A stretch of 64,000 nucleotides of DNA from Acinetobacter sp. ANC 7912 (GCF_039862785.1 NZ_CP156795.1:992001-1056000); one strand, 5' to 3'. Counted from the first letter of the stretch, positions 44,625-55,369 are shown. Numbers and translations are program-made. The notes: a model not told the origin generated them from the letters alone.

Positions 44625-46037
44625 TTAAGCTTTTGGGTGATAGAACTTGTAATAGCTGATATAGCACAGTGCAATAAACAGCAGACAGCCAAAGAAGCTG
44701 ATGCGCATGCTCGGGTCAAACACCATACTGATACAGGTGATTAAACAGAACACAAAGCCCAAAATCGGCACGATTGGAAAGAGCGGTGCAGCGAATTGCA
44801 GGTCTTTGGCAGTTTTGCCTTGTTTGTGCCATTCACGGCGGAAGTTAAACATACTGACGCAGATGCTCATCCACACCACCACCATGGTAAAAGCAGCAAT
44901 ACCAAGTAGGTTGGTGAAAATGGTTTCTGGCGCAAACTGTTCAGACAGCAAACCTGGCATACCACCAATCATAGTCACGATCACCGCGATATACGGAATA
45001 CCGCGTTTGTTTATCCGTGAGAACACTGCAGGAAGTTGCTTACTATAAGAAAGTGACCACATCATCCGTGAAGCCGCGAACAGGCCTGAGTTAGCAGCAG
45101 ACAGTAGTGCGGTGATGATCACAAAGCGGATCAGGTCTTCCGCATATGGAATACCAATGTGCTGGAATACCGTTACGAACGGACTGCTACTCACACCCTC
45201 AGCACGAAGGCCAGCTTCCTGATGCGGGAGTAATGCAGTCACAACCAGAATGGTGCCGACAAAGAAAATCAGTAGACGAAAGATCGAGGTATTGATTGCT
45301 TTTGGTACGTTTTTGGCTGGATCTTTGGTTTCACCAGCAGCTACGCCAATCAGTTCGGTACCAGAGAAGGCGAAGTTCACGATTAACATCGTAGTGAAAA
45401 TCGGGAATAAGCCTTCCGGGAACCAGCCTTGAGCAGTCAGGTTGCTAAACAGCGGAGCAGATTCATGACCCTGATAGCCGATGACGCCAAAAATGGCGAG
45501 CAGGCCAAACAGGATGAAGGCGACCACGGTGACGACTTTAACCAGTGCCAGCCAGAATTCAGATTCGGCAAACCAGCGGGTTGAGGTCAGATTCAGGATA
45601 AAGACAAAAGCACCAAAGATCAGTGTCCACATCCACATGGAACTGTCTGGAAACCATTCCTGCATCAACAGTGCTGCAGCGGTAAATTCGGTTCCCAAGG
45701 TTACCGACCAGGTCAGCCAGTATAACCAGGTAATGGTATAGCCTGTGCCCGGTCCAATATAACGTTTGGCATAAGCGCCAAATGAACCGGATTCAGGCAT
45801 ATGTACGGCAAGTTCACCCAGACACAGCATAACCATGTAAGCGATGATCCCACCAAGGAGATAAGCAAGAATGGCACCTATAGGCCCCGTTTGTGCAATG
45901 ACTTCACCCGAACCTAAAAAAAGACCAGTCCCGATTGCGCCACCCAGCGAAATCATGACCAGATGTCGGGTACTCATAGCGCGTTTTAAAGGCGCAGAAT
46001 TGCCCTGATGCGAAGCATCATTCGGAGATGAGTGCAT
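44625..46037 (-). CDS. Amino-acid permease (APC family), paralogue 1
   Basis: Inner-membrane proton-coupled amino-acid transporter of about 470 residues with 12 predicted helices. APC marks are KRAMSTRHLVMISLGGAIGTGLFLGSG, MPESGSFGAYAKRYIGPGTGY and NFAFSGTELIGVAAGETKDPAKNVPKAI. It is highly similar to the permease at 46432-47862. Substrate specificity cannot be read from sequence. I take the ATG at 46037; a TTG seven codons earlier is possible. It lies 115 bases downstream of a tRNA-Glu gene on the same strand. Confidence 0.88.
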   Translation of the reverse strand: MHSSPNDASHQGNSAPLKRAMSTRHLVMISLGGAIGTGLFLGSGEVIAQTGPIGAILAYLLGGIIAYMVMLCLGELAVHMPESGSFGAYAKRYIGPGTGYTITWLYWLTWSVTLGTEFTAAALLMQEWFPDSSMWMWTLIFGAFVFILNLTSTRWFAESEFWLALVKVVTVVAFILFGLLAIFGVIGYQGHESAPLFSNLTAQGWFPEGLFPIFTTMLIVNFAFSGTELIGVAAGETKDPAKNVPKAINTSIFRLLIFFVGTILVVTALLPHQEAGLRAEGVSSSPFVTVFQHIGIPYAEDLIRFVIITALLSAANSGLFAASRMMWSLSYSKQLPAVFSRINKRGIPYIAVIVTMIGGMPGLLSEQFAPETIFTNLLGIAAFTMVVVWMSICVSMFNFRREWHKQGKTAKDLQFAAPLFPIVPILGFVFCLITCISMVFDPSMRISFFGCLLFIALCYISYYKFYHPKA

Positions 46038-46152
46038 AGGAAATATGAAAAACTTCAAAAGGAATGAAGCGAGCTATTGTAGTGAAAAACTACAAATCTG
46101 CAATGGAATAATAGTAAATTTCAATTAGTGCTGATCGGAGATGATCTAGATA

Positions 46153-46228
46153 TGGCGTCCCTACGGGGATTCGAACCCCGGTTACCGCCGTGAAAGGGCG
46201 ATGTCCTAGGCCTCTAGACGATAGGGAC
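46153..46228 (-). tRNA. tRNA-Glu(UUC), copy 4 of 5
   Basis: Identical to the tandem copies, with encoded CCA, lying alone between the two permease genes. It has its own promoter. I see no clear hairpin between it and permease 1, so read-through into that gene is possible. Confidence 0.97.
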
Positions 46229-46245
46229 GTTATGAGGTGATGGCT

Positions 46246-46274
46246 ATATTAAGGACTCGACAGCGCTTTGTCAA
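46246..46274 (-). promoter_or_regulatory. Sigma-70 promoter of tRNA-Glu copy 4
   Basis: On the minus strand TTGACA (46274-46269) and TAATAT (46251-46246) are spaced by exactly 17 bases, about 17 bases before the tRNA. Confidence 0.8.
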
Positions 46275-46380
46275 AAGGCTTTTTGCTAAAAATGTATTAA
46301 CAGCTTAAACATTCGGCAAAACAGCAGCTGGATTTTATTGGATGATTTTTTTTGTAGCAAATACTTGAAACAGAAATAAA

Positions 46381-46414
46381 AAAAGTGAACCCAACCAGTA
46401 TTGGATTCACTTTT
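46381..46414 (-). terminator. Terminator after permease 2
   Basis: On the minus strand the stem AAAAGTGAATCCA/TGGGTTCACTTTT, with one G-U pair, ends in T residues 18 bases after the permease stop. Confidence 0.8.
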
Positions 46415-46431
46415 AGAAAGTAATCTAAAAC

Positions 46432-47862
46432 TTAAGATTTATTGTGATACAACCAGTAATAGCTGGCATAACACGCTGCCATAAATAGCAGGCAGCCAAT
46501 AAAACCAGACAGCATTTCCGGGTCAGCTGCCATACTCAAGCCGGTTGCTGTACAGGTCACAAAGCCCAAAATTGGTACCAGTGGGAACCAAGGGGTGCGG
46601 AACTTCAGTTCTGAAACACTATGACTTTGTTTTAACCATTGACGACGGAAGTTGAACTGACTCCAACAGATGCTCATCCAGACAATCACCATGGTAAATG
46701 CTGCCACACCCATCAGGTTTTTAAAGATCACATCGGCACCAAACTGTTCAGACAGCAGGCCTGGAAGGCCACCAATCATGGTCACCCAAACTGCGATATG
46801 CGGTACGCCAGATTTATTTACCTTGGAGAAAATACGCGGTAACTGGTTCTGAGAAGATAGTGCCCACATCATGCGTGAAGCTGCATAGAGACCTGAGTTT
46901 GCAGTAGACAGCAGTGCAGTGATAATCACGAAACGGATAAAGTCTTCTGCATAAGGAATACCCATCTGGGTAAATACAGATACGAATGGACTGCTACTTA
47001 GGCCACCATGACCACCGACCTGTAAGCCAGCATCGGTATAAGTTAGTAGCGAGCTGATCACGATGATGGTGCCGACAAAGAAAATCATCAAACGCCATAC
47101 TGCAGCATGAATGGCCTTCGGTACATTCTTTTCAGGATTTTCAGTTTCACCAGCGGCGATCCCGATCATCTCGGTACCGTTAAAGGCAAAGTTCACGATG
47201 AGCAGAGTAGTGAATAGTGGAATCAAGCCATTTGGCAGCCAGCCATGTTCAGTCAGATTGCTGAAAAGTGGCGCAGATTCATAACCCTGGAAGGGAATCA
47301 TGCCGAAGATACAGCCAAAGCCCAGAATGATGAAAATCAGCACAGTCGCCACTTTCACCAGGGACAGCCAGAATTCTGATTCAGCAAAAGTACGGGTCGA
47401 ACTCAGGTTGGAAATCAGTACACCTGCAGCAAAGATCAGAGTCCATAACCAGATCGAAGTTTGCGGGAACCATTCCTGCATCAAAATCGCAGCAGCGGTA
47501 AATTCTGTACCTAGAGTGGCTGACCAGCCCAGCCAGTACATCCAGGACACCATATAACCGGTACCCGGGCCAATAAATTTCGAGGCAAAGGCACCGAATG
47601 AACCGGATACCGGTAAATGTACAGCTAGTTCACCGAGGCAAAGCATCACCATATAGGCGATCAGGCCACCAATGATATAAGCCAGAACGGCACCTAGTGG
47701 GCCGGCCTGGGAAATGACTTCACCGGAACCCATAAACAGGCCGGTACCAATCGCGCCACCGAGGGAGAGCATGATTAGGTGGCGTGTGCCCATGGCACGT
47801 TTTAACGATGGAGTATGACCCTCAACAGCACGCTGCTGTGAAGGTGGAGAGGGAGATTGCAT
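46432..47862 (-). CDS. Amino-acid permease (APC family), paralogue 2
   Basis: A 476-residue sister of permease 1, with the same blocks (KRAMGTRHLIMLSLGGAIGTGLFMGSG, LPVSGSFGAFASKFIGPGTGY, NFAFNGTEMIGIAAGETENPEKNVPKAI) and the same 12-helix plan. The N-terminal 15 residues differ completely. It lies downstream of another tRNA-Glu gene, as permease 1 does, so tRNA plus permease form a repeated unit. Divergence in the membrane helices suggests different substrates, which is inference. Confidence 0.88.
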   Translation of the reverse strand: MQSPSPPSQQRAVEGHTPSLKRAMGTRHLIMLSLGGAIGTGLFMGSGEVISQAGPLGAVLAYIIGGLIAYMVMLCLGELAVHLPVSGSFGAFASKFIGPGTGYMVSWMYWLGWSATLGTEFTAAAILMQEWFPQTSIWLWTLIFAAGVLISNLSSTRTFAESEFWLSLVKVATVLIFIILGFGCIFGMIPFQGYESAPLFSNLTEHGWLPNGLIPLFTTLLIVNFAFNGTEMIGIAAGETENPEKNVPKAIHAAVWRLMIFFVGTIIVISSLLTYTDAGLQVGGHGGLSSSPFVSVFTQMGIPYAEDFIRFVIITALLSTANSGLYAASRMMWALSSQNQLPRIFSKVNKSGVPHIAVWVTMIGGLPGLLSEQFGADVIFKNLMGVAAFTMVIVWMSICWSQFNFRRQWLKQSHSVSELKFRTPWFPLVPILGFVTCTATGLSMAADPEMLSGFIGCLLFMAACYASYYWLYHNKS

Positions 47863-47997
47863 AACTACAAAAAATTAGGAGAGAAATAAAGGTTGTTATT
47901 TTATGTTTGAAATGCAGGAAGATTGATAATTAATAGGAAATTTCAAACGAATGGTAAAATATAATCTAAAAATTAAATATAATAAAGATCACTAAGA

Positions 47998-48153
47998 TTA
48001 GTGATCTGGGGTCTGATATTGCTCGGTCTGCTTTTGATCTGCCGGTGCAGTTACTGCTGGTTCAGGCGTTTTATTGCCATCACGGCTGACAATATAAAGG
48101 TACAGGGCAGAAGGCGCCAGAATCAGTAAAACAATCAGTATTTTTTTTAACAT
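47998..48153 (-). CDS. Small single-helix membrane protein, 51 residues
   Basis: An ORF starting ATG at 48153 reads MLKKILIVLLILAPSALYLY, then a short hydrophilic tail of Pro, Ala, Gln and Thr ending TPDH. The N-terminus is an uncleaved-helix or signal type. The upstream bases show no good ribosome-binding site, which lowers confidence. A 10-bp inverted repeat AGATCACTAA/TTAGTGATCT overlaps its stop codon and could be its terminator. No family recognised. Confidence 0.5.
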   Translation of the reverse strand: MLKKILIVLLILAPSALYLYIVSRDGNKTPEPAVTAPADQKQTEQYQTPDH

Positions 48154-48269
48154 GGAAAAATATCAAATTCTCAACTTGCCTTGATTATAGCCTAAGCAAA
48201 TCAGAAAGGGCATAACAGTAGATATAGAGATTCTGGATGAAAAATAATATAGAAGAAGGAAAAATAAGA

Positions 48270-48345
48270 TGGCGTCCCTACGGGGATTCGAACCCCGGTT
48301 ACCGCCGTGAAAGGGCGATGTCCTAGGCCTCTAGACGATAGGGAC
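48270..48345 (-). tRNA. tRNA-Glu(UUC), copy 5 of 5
   Basis: Identical to the other four, with encoded CCA. Its first base lies 20 bases after the stop codon of rnt on the same strand, and its promoter overlaps the end of rnt. Confidence 0.97.
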
Positions 48346-48362
48346 GTTTAGAAGATGGCGGT

Positions 48363-48391
48363 ATCTTATTGATCCGCCACCAAAGTGTCAA
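48363..48391 (-). promoter_or_regulatory. Promoter of tRNA-Glu copy 5, embedded in the 3' end of rnt
   Basis: On the minus strand TTGACA (48391-48386) and TAAGAT (48368-48363) are exactly 17 bases apart. The TAA of the -10 hexamer is the stop codon of rnt, and TTGACA lies within its last codons (about D-T-L). The same -35 and spacing occur before the other two tRNA-Glu units. Confidence 0.8.
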
Positions 48392-49025
48392 GCAAGTGGG
48401 GGGTGAGTTTGTTTAAAATATAGCAAAACAGTTCAGCCGTCTTCTGCGTGTCATATAAAGCAGAGTGAGCTTCTTTGCCGTCAAATTCGATACCAGCCTG
48501 AATACAGGATTTTGCCAGTACTGTTTGACCAAACATCACCGCACTCAAAGTCACTGTATCGAATACAGAAAAACTGTGGAACGGGTTCTGGTTCTTGGTA
48601 CCGGTACGGGCAATAGCCGCCTGGACAAAACCTAAATCGAAATGCGCATTGTGGCCCACCAAAATTGCATGGGTGCAGTTTTGCTGGCGCCGTACTTCAT
48701 TGATCGATTTAAAAATACGTTTTAACGCAGTTTTCTCATCTTCGGCCATCGCGATACGCATCGGGTTAAACGGATCTACACCGATAAAATCGAGCGAACG
48801 CTTGTCGAGATTTGCCCCTTCAAATGGGTTGATATGTGCATGGTGGGCTTGACCCGGCACAAATTCGCCTTTCTCATTGAAAACAATAGGAATGGCAGCG
48901 ATTTCCAGTAAGGCGTCGGTTTGTGCATTAAAGCCTGCTGTCTCTACATCGACAACAACAGGCAGGAATCCACGGAAACGTTGACCAATGACTGGGAGAG
49001 TTTCATTTGTCACACTTTTCTCCAT
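48366..49025 (-). CDS. rnt: Ribonuclease T
   Basis: DEDDh 3'-5' exonuclease that trims the CCA end of tRNA and other stable RNA. 219 residues; the catalytic residues are in [12 protein letters not shown] (Asp, Glu), [10 protein letters not shown] (Asp) and [12 protein letters not shown] (His, Asp). Family basic patches are present. Its start overlaps the 3' end of pyrC by 16 bases, so they are one operon, and a tRNA-Glu gene follows 20 bases after its stop. Confidence 0.95.
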   Translation of the reverse strand: MEKSVTNETLPVIGQRFRGFLPVVVDVETAGFNAQTDALLEIAAIPIVFNEKGEFVPGQAHHAHINPFEGANLDKRSLDFIGVDPFNPMRIAMAEDEKTALKRIFKSINEVRRQQNCTHAILVGHNAHFDLGFVQAAIARTGTKNQNPFHSFSVFDTVTLSAVMFGQTVLAKSCIQAGIEFDGKEAHSALYDTQKTAELFCYILNKLTPHLLDTLVADQ

Positions 49026-50044
49026 TGAATGGTTTTACCCGCATACAGCGGAATAATCTGTTCACCATCCAAATAGTCCAGACTCTCAGGAATCACTTGA
49101 TCTTCTTTTACCAAAGTAATGGTATTGGTATTGCGCGGCAGGCCGTAGAAATCAGCACCAAAATGGCTGGCAAAACCTTCCAGACGGTCAATCTTGCCGA
49201 CCTGATCAAATGCCTGAGCATAGAGTTCAATTGCAGTAGGCGCACTATAACACCCTGCGCAGCCACATGCATTTTCTTTAGCATTTTTTGAGTGCGGTGC
49301 ACTGTCGGTACCGAGGAAGAATTTCGGATTACCGCTGGTCGCCACTTCCAGTAATGTTTGCTGGTGTGTTTGACGTTTTAAAATTGGCAGGCAATAGAAA
49401 TGGGGTTTTACACCGCCTACGAGCAGGTCATTACGGTTAAACAGCAAGTGCTGTGGGGTAATGGTCGCAGCCACATTGCGATCTTGTTCTAAGACAAAAT
49501 TCGCTGCTTCACTGGTGGTGATATGTTCCAGTACCAGTTTCAGTTTCGGGAACTGTTTTAATAATGGCGAAAGTACTTCATCCAGGAAACGTTTTTCACG
49601 GTCGAAAATATCGACGTGATTATGGGTTACTTCGCCATGCAGCAATAACGGCACTTGATGTTCTTCAAGCTGCTCAATCACCGCATACACTTTACGGATG
49701 TCGCTGACACCGCTGTCCGAGTTGGTGGTTGCACCAGCAGGGTAGAGCTTGATTGCGCTGACATGCTCAGACTCTTTGATCTTGCGCACTTCACCCGGAG
49801 AGGTATTGTCAGTGAAATACAGTACCATGCGCGGATCAAAGTTCACGCCTTCAGGCACATGTGCCATGATGCGTTCGCGATAGCTAAGTGCCTCTTCCAC
49901 AGTTTTAACTGGTGGAACCAGGTTTGGCATACAGATTGCGCGGGAAAATTGTTGGGCTAAGTCAGGAACTGTGCGCTTAAGCGCTAAACCATCACGTAGG
50001 TGAGCGTGCCAGTCGTCTGGCTGGAGAATCGTAATCGTATTCAA
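49010..50044 (-). CDS. pyrC: Dihydroorotase
   Basis: Class II dihydroorotase that closes carbamoyl-aspartate to dihydroorotate in pyrimidine synthesis. 344 residues, as in E. coli (348). Zinc ligands are in [29 protein letters not shown] and [16 protein letters not shown]; the carbamylated lysine is expected in AIKLYPAG. The gene is followed by rnt with a 16-base overlap, an arrangement also known in Pseudomonas. Confidence 0.95.
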   Translation of the reverse strand: MNTITILQPDDWHAHLRDGLALKRTVPDLAQQFSRAICMPNLVPPVKTVEEALSYRERIMAHVPEGVNFDPRMVLYFTDNTSPGEVRKIKESEHVSAIKLYPAGATTNSDSGVSDIRKVYAVIEQLEEHQVPLLLHGEVTHNHVDIFDREKRFLDEVLSPLLKQFPKLKLVLEHITTSEAANFVLEQDRNVAATITPQHLLFNRNDLLVGGVKPHFYCLPILKRQTHQQTLLEVATSGNPKFFLGTDSAPHSKNAKENACGCAGCYSAPTAIELYAQAFDQVGKIDRLEGFASHFGADFYGLPRNTNTITLVKEDQVIPESLDYLDGEQIIPLYAGKTIQWRKV

Positions 50045-50198
50045 GGCGAATTCAATCAGAGAAATAATTTGAATGATAATGCATCTGGGCTAAAAATGGT
50101 AATGTGAAATATAGACAAAATACATGATAAAGATGAATTAATTTGAAAAAGTATGCTATTTTAAAATCATTAAAAAAATTACATGCATGCGCTAAGCA

Positions 50199-51473
50199 AT
50201 GGAATACAAATATAATTTAGCCAAGTTGCAGGATCAGAAAGAAAAGATTGAAGCACTGATCGCGGGGCAAAGTCAGAAAATACGGCGAGTCTTTCCACAG
50301 CCGTTAGAGGATGAATTTTGGTCTAAAAATATGGAACGTGCCCGAAAGCATGCGGAACGCTATGTCTGGGCCGGGGTCTTATCTTATTTTGTCTTGATGC
50401 TGACCATCATTCCTACAGATTACTGGATTTTAGAAGATCAGTATTTTGTCCATGATTTTACCTTGTGTCTGCTGGGGATTATTAATGGCGGATTAACGTT
50501 ACTGATCTTCTATTTTTTCGCTACTTTGCCCAAGCTCAGACCTTATTTTCATTCTGCTTCACTGGTGCTGATGTTCTGGGTACTGGTGACCACGTCCTGC
50601 CTGACCATGTCGATTCTAACTCCAGCGATGAAACTGCAAGCCATGGCAATCGTCAGCATCATCTATGTACTGGGCTATATCCTGACCGGAGTTAAACCTT
50701 TACAGATGTTGGTGACTGGAGTATTGGCCGCGATCGCCAGTGTGGCTAGCCTGATCTGGATAGAGATTGATTTTGGTCCAGTGGTGTTTATGCGGATTCT
50801 GGTGGGCAGTTCTATTTTGGGTTTTGTGATTAGCCATATGATTTTTGCTCGTGAGCGCATGATTTTTCTGTATTCTGCCCGGGCTAAGATTAGTGAGCAG
50901 ATTCACCGGATTCATAATACTGAACTGCTGCATCTCAGCCAGCAGGATGAACTGACCAAGATTTCCAATCGCCGTACTTTCGATGAAATGCTAAATGTGT
51001 ATTTTTCGCAGGCAAAACGCGATAACAGCTCTTTAGCCGTGCTATTTATCGATGTGGATTTCTTTAAAAACTATAATGATTTTTATGGACATCAAAAGGG
51101 TGATGACGTTATTTCCAGCATCGCGGTGACGATTAAAAATGCTATCCGGCATATGGATTTTGTCGCGCGTTATGGTGGGGAAGAGTTCGTGGTGCTGTTA
51201 CCCGAAACCGATGCCAATGGTGCCTATGCAGTGGCCACCAATATCTTTAAAGCCATTGAACGCTTGATGATTCCCCATGAAAAATCAACCGTATCCCAAT
51301 ATGTCACCATCAGTCTGGGATTGACGGTGTATAGAGGCGAACAGGACATCAGTAAAGAAGCATTACTCGGTATTGCTGATCAGGCGCTGTATAAAGCCAA
51401 GATCCTGGGGCGGAACCAGATTTATTACCAGAATCTCACCGCAGATGAATTTGATAAACTCTATAACCTTTAA
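50199..51473 (+). CDS. Membrane-bound GGDEF diguanylate cyclase
   Basis: A 424-residue protein with about six membrane helices between residues 45 and 230 (for example YVWAGVLSYFVLMLTIIP, FTLCLLGIINGGLTLLIFYF, ILVGSSILGFVISHMIFA), then a linker helix and a GGDEF domain (QDELTKISNRRTFDEML, VLFIDVDFFKNYNDFYGHQKGDDV, ARYGGEEFVVLLPE). GGEEF is an active variant, and RHMD five residues before it is a full I-site. Cyclic di-GMP synthesis at the inner membrane is expected. The signal sensed by the membrane part is unknown. Confidence 0.9.
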   Translation: MEYKYNLAKLQDQKEKIEALIAGQSQKIRRVFPQPLEDEFWSKNMERARKHAERYVWAGVLSYFVLMLTIIPTDYWILEDQYFVHDFTLCLLGIINGGLTLLIFYFFATLPKLRPYFHSASLVLMFWVLVTTSCLTMSILTPAMKLQAMAIVSIIYVLGYILTGVKPLQMLVTGVLAAIASVASLIWIEIDFGPVVFMRILVGSSILGFVISHMIFARERMIFLYSARAKISEQIHRIHNTELLHLSQQDELTKISNRRTFDEMLNVYFSQAKRDNSSLAVLFIDVDFFKNYNDFYGHQKGDDVISSIAVTIKNAIRHMDFVARYGGEEFVVLLPETDANGAYAVATNIFKAIERLMIPHEKSTVSQYVTISLGLTVYRGEQDISKEALLGIADQALYKAKILGRNQIYYQNLTADEFDKLYNL

Positions 51474-51484
51474 TGCCAGTCATA

Positions 51485-51514
51485 AAAAAAACCGCTCTTT
51501 CGAGCGGTTTTTTA
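51485..51514. terminator. Bidirectional terminator between the GGDEF gene and argG
   Basis: The stem AAAACCGCTC/GAGCGGTTTT with a TTTC loop, bordered by A and T runs, lies between two convergent genes. Confidence 0.92.
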
Positions 51515-51536
51515 TTGCTTAAGCCATTCAGCAAAA

Positions 51537-52892
<1,356 letters not shown>

Positions 52893-53173
52893 CTATTTCA
52901 AATAGGCACCACGAAATTGGTGGCCAAGGAGAATCTGTAAATGCGGTATTCTATCACTTTTACCCAAACATTTTTTCTGAAAAAAGCGAAAAATTTAAAA
53001 AAATGAACTTTAATGGTGAGCTTTTGTCAGCTTTTTAGGCTGGATTAAATATTTACAATGAAAAATACGCCTTTAGCTAATTTGCATCATCTACTGCATG
53101 AGATTCTTACACTTCATATCTGGGCTCAGTCATTTCACGATAATCTGGTGATCATGTGCTGATTAAAACACTT

Positions 53174-54028
53174 TTAGTTCAATGCATCATTCAGTCCAAT
53201 AAACTGATTTTCAAGCGGGCTAAACGCATGATCGTTGCGGGTCACCAGGTATAAACCAATTTCTTTATATTGCGCAGGAATTTCCCTGAAGTATTCAATT
53301 TGATATTGCTCGGCGATGGATTTGGCGATCATCGAAATGCCCATACCGATCTGGGTAAAATTAATCAGCGCTTCCAGATCGTGAATCATAATGGTTTCAG
53401 CTTTCTGGATATGAAAATCGCTATACATCTGATTTAAGGTAGTCCAATAACAGCACTGGTCTGAAGCAACGATAATATTCTGTCCACGTAAACAATCTTC
53501 AAATTTCTGATGATTGATCACGTCCTTGCCAATCAGTATTAATTCATCATTTGCCAGCAGCTGGTAGTGCAGTTTTTTGTTTTTAACCCGGCCCAGGATA
53601 TAAGCCAGATCGATATGGCCTTGTAACAATTCATCTTCAATGGAAACGGTGGTGCCGGTTTTTAAGGTAATGGAAAGATCTGGATATGCTTCATAAAGCT
53701 TTTTCAATGAAGGGTAGAAGCGCATGCCGCCCAAACTGGTATTGGTCCCGAAGCGTAAATACTGCTGCTGTTGATGAATCTTGTTTTCGGTTTCTTCCCA
53801 GGTAAATATCAGTTTTTTGTATTGTTCATACAGATGCAAACCGGCTTCGGTTAATTCAACGCCTTTAGGCTTGCGGATGAATAACGGTCTTTTATAGTGA
53901 TTTTCAATCTTTTTAATTTTTGCGGTCATATTAGACTGCAAATAATTGAGCTTGCTAGCCGCTGCTGAAATACTTTTCAGTTCTGCCACGGTCACAAAAG
54001 ACTTTATATCGCCAATATCAATATTCAT
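53174..54028 (-). CDS. LysR-family transcriptional regulator
   Basis: A 284-residue regulator with an N-terminal winged helix (DIGDIKSFVTVAELKSISAAASKLNYLQSNMTAKIKKIE) and a C-terminal periplasmic-binding-like effector domain (TTVSIEDELLQGHIDLAYILGRV). It is divergent from an EamA transporter gene across 127 bases, so control of that gene is likely by the usual LysR arrangement. The ligand is unknown. Confidence 0.88.
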   Translation of the reverse strand: MNIDIGDIKSFVTVAELKSISAAASKLNYLQSNMTAKIKKIENHYKRPLFIRKPKGVELTEAGLHLYEQYKKLIFTWEETENKIHQQQQYLRFGTNTSLGGMRFYPSLKKLYEAYPDLSITLKTGTTVSIEDELLQGHIDLAYILGRVKNKKLHYQLLANDELILIGKDVINHQKFEDCLRGQNIIVASDQCCYWTTLNQMYSDFHIQKAETIMIHDLEALINFTQIGMGISMIAKSIAEQYQIEYFREIPAQYKEIGLYLVTRNDHAFSPLENQFIGLNDALN

Positions 54029-54155
54029 CGCAGCTCACTTTATAAAATTCTCAGACTGGTATCAATAAAAAAGATGGATGTATTAAAACATAACATTATT
54101 CATGATATTGATGATTGCTTAAAATCGTTTCCAGTTCAAGTCATGAGATCAGAAA

Positions 54156-55076
54156 ATGAATATTAAGGTGTTCAGCGTTATTTGCTTGCTTTGCCTGATC
54201 TGGAGCTCTCTATGGGGACTGGTGAAATATAGTTTGGGAATTTTTCCACCGTTCTTATTTATTTCCGTCAGGCTTTTGCTGGGTGCCGCAGCCTTAATGC
54301 TGTTCCAGTGGTGTCTAGGCAAGTCAGTGCTACCGGAAAAATCGGAATGGAAACGCATCATTATTTTAAGCTTGCTGGTATGTATCGGCTTTTATGCTAC
54401 ACAAACCTTTGCCATGCAGTTCGTCGATTCCGGCCTGTCTGCGGTGCTGGTCTTTACCATGCCTATCATCATTGGGGTGCTGGCGCATTTCTTCTTAAAT
54501 GAGCGCCTGAATAGACCGAAAATTTTAGGCTTGATTCTGGGTACTAGTGGTCTGGTTGCTATCTTATGGCGACAAATTCTGGATATTCATTTCAATGCCA
54601 CTTTATTCGGTGAAGCCCTGTTAATCGTGACTGCATTTTTCTGGGCAACGTCTACCGTCTATATCAAAAAATATTTTGCCCAATACGACAAAATTAAACT
54701 CACCATTTGGCAGATGGGAATAGGTGGCTTCATTATTTTCTTCACTGCGCTATGTTTTGAACCGGTGCAATGGGAAGTGTGGAGCAATTTATTTAATTTT
54801 TCATTACTGACCTATATCGCGGTCATCGGCACCAGTTTTGGGTTTGTGTTGTGGAGCTGGATTGTGAGTCAGGTGGATGCCTTTGTGGCCTCTATTTCCA
54901 TTATGAGTATTCCTGTTCTTGGCCTGTTTTTTGGCTATTGGCTCTGGAATGAACCGCTGGGGAGTAATGTTATTCTGGGCGCTGTTTTTATCTGTCTTGG
55001 AATTTTGTGCAGTGCTTATCAACCCAAAGCCAAGTTGATGCAAAATTCTTTATCGCATGCACCAGAAAGCAAGTAG
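54156..55076 (+). CDS. EamA/DMT-family transporter
   Basis: A 306-residue inner-membrane protein with ten predicted helices in two EamA repeats (first IWSSLWGLVKYSLGIFPPFLFISVR; second FWATSTVYIKKYFAQYDKIK ... GTSFGFVLWSWIVSQVDAFVA). DMT transporters export metabolites or amino acids or import nucleotide-like compounds; specificity is not predictable. A long stem-loop starts about 50 bases after its stop. It is paired with a divergent LysR regulator. Confidence 0.88.
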   Translation: MNIKVFSVICLLCLIWSSLWGLVKYSLGIFPPFLFISVRLLLGAAALMLFQWCLGKSVLPEKSEWKRIIILSLLVCIGFYATQTFAMQFVDSGLSAVLVFTMPIIIGVLAHFFLNERLNRPKILGLILGTSGLVAILWRQILDIHFNATLFGEALLIVTAFFWATSTVYIKKYFAQYDKIKLTIWQMGIGGFIIFFTALCFEPVQWEVWSNLFNFSLLTYIAVIGTSFGFVLWSWIVSQVDAFVASISIMSIPVLGLFFGYWLWNEPLGSNVILGAVFICLGILCSAYQPKAKLMQNSLSHAPESK

Positions 55077-55126
55077 GACATAGTTGTTCTACTTTTTTCT
55101 AGCCACTTTAATCTATTTTTATCGCA

Positions 55127-55169
55127 GGAAATTTATTCAGATGTCGCTGTTTGCTCTGAATAAATTTCC
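55127..55169. other. Long stem-loop downstream of the EamA gene
   Basis: A perfect 15-bp stem GGAAATTTATTCAGA/TCTGAATAAATTTCC with a 13-base loop. It is the only strong structure in the first part of the 455-base gap between the EamA gene and lldP. No U run follows, so it is an atypical terminator, mRNA 3' end or small-RNA element. Confidence 0.6.
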
Positions 55170-55352
55170 CACTTGTTTACAGTTATTTTTGTAGCGAAGG
55201 AAAGATTGAAATCCGTAGAACCACTCAAAATTTTCTGGTTTAGACTAAAGTTTAAGCCAACAAAAACTGAAAAAACTCAAAACTATAAAATCAATATAAA
55301 ACAATAATTTAATAAAACTTAAAAATTCTAGAGTTGTTTAATTTGCATGCAA

Positions 55353-55369
55353 AATTGGTATGACTAATT
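55353..55369 (+). promoter_or_regulatory. Candidate LldR operator 1
   Basis: AATTGGTATGACTAATT is a near-perfect palindrome with arms AATTGGT/ACTAATT and a 3-base centre. It matches the TTGGT-N3-ACCAA type sites bound by GntR/FadR-class LldR, about 160 bases before lldP. Inferred from pattern and position. Confidence 0.5.

Noticed and set aside
53058..53162. A 34-codon ORF, MKNTPLANLHHLLHEIL..., between argG and the LysR gene
   Set aside because: It has no convincing ribosome-binding site, ends just before the LysR stop on the other strand and has no recognisable homologue. Could be real but unsupported.
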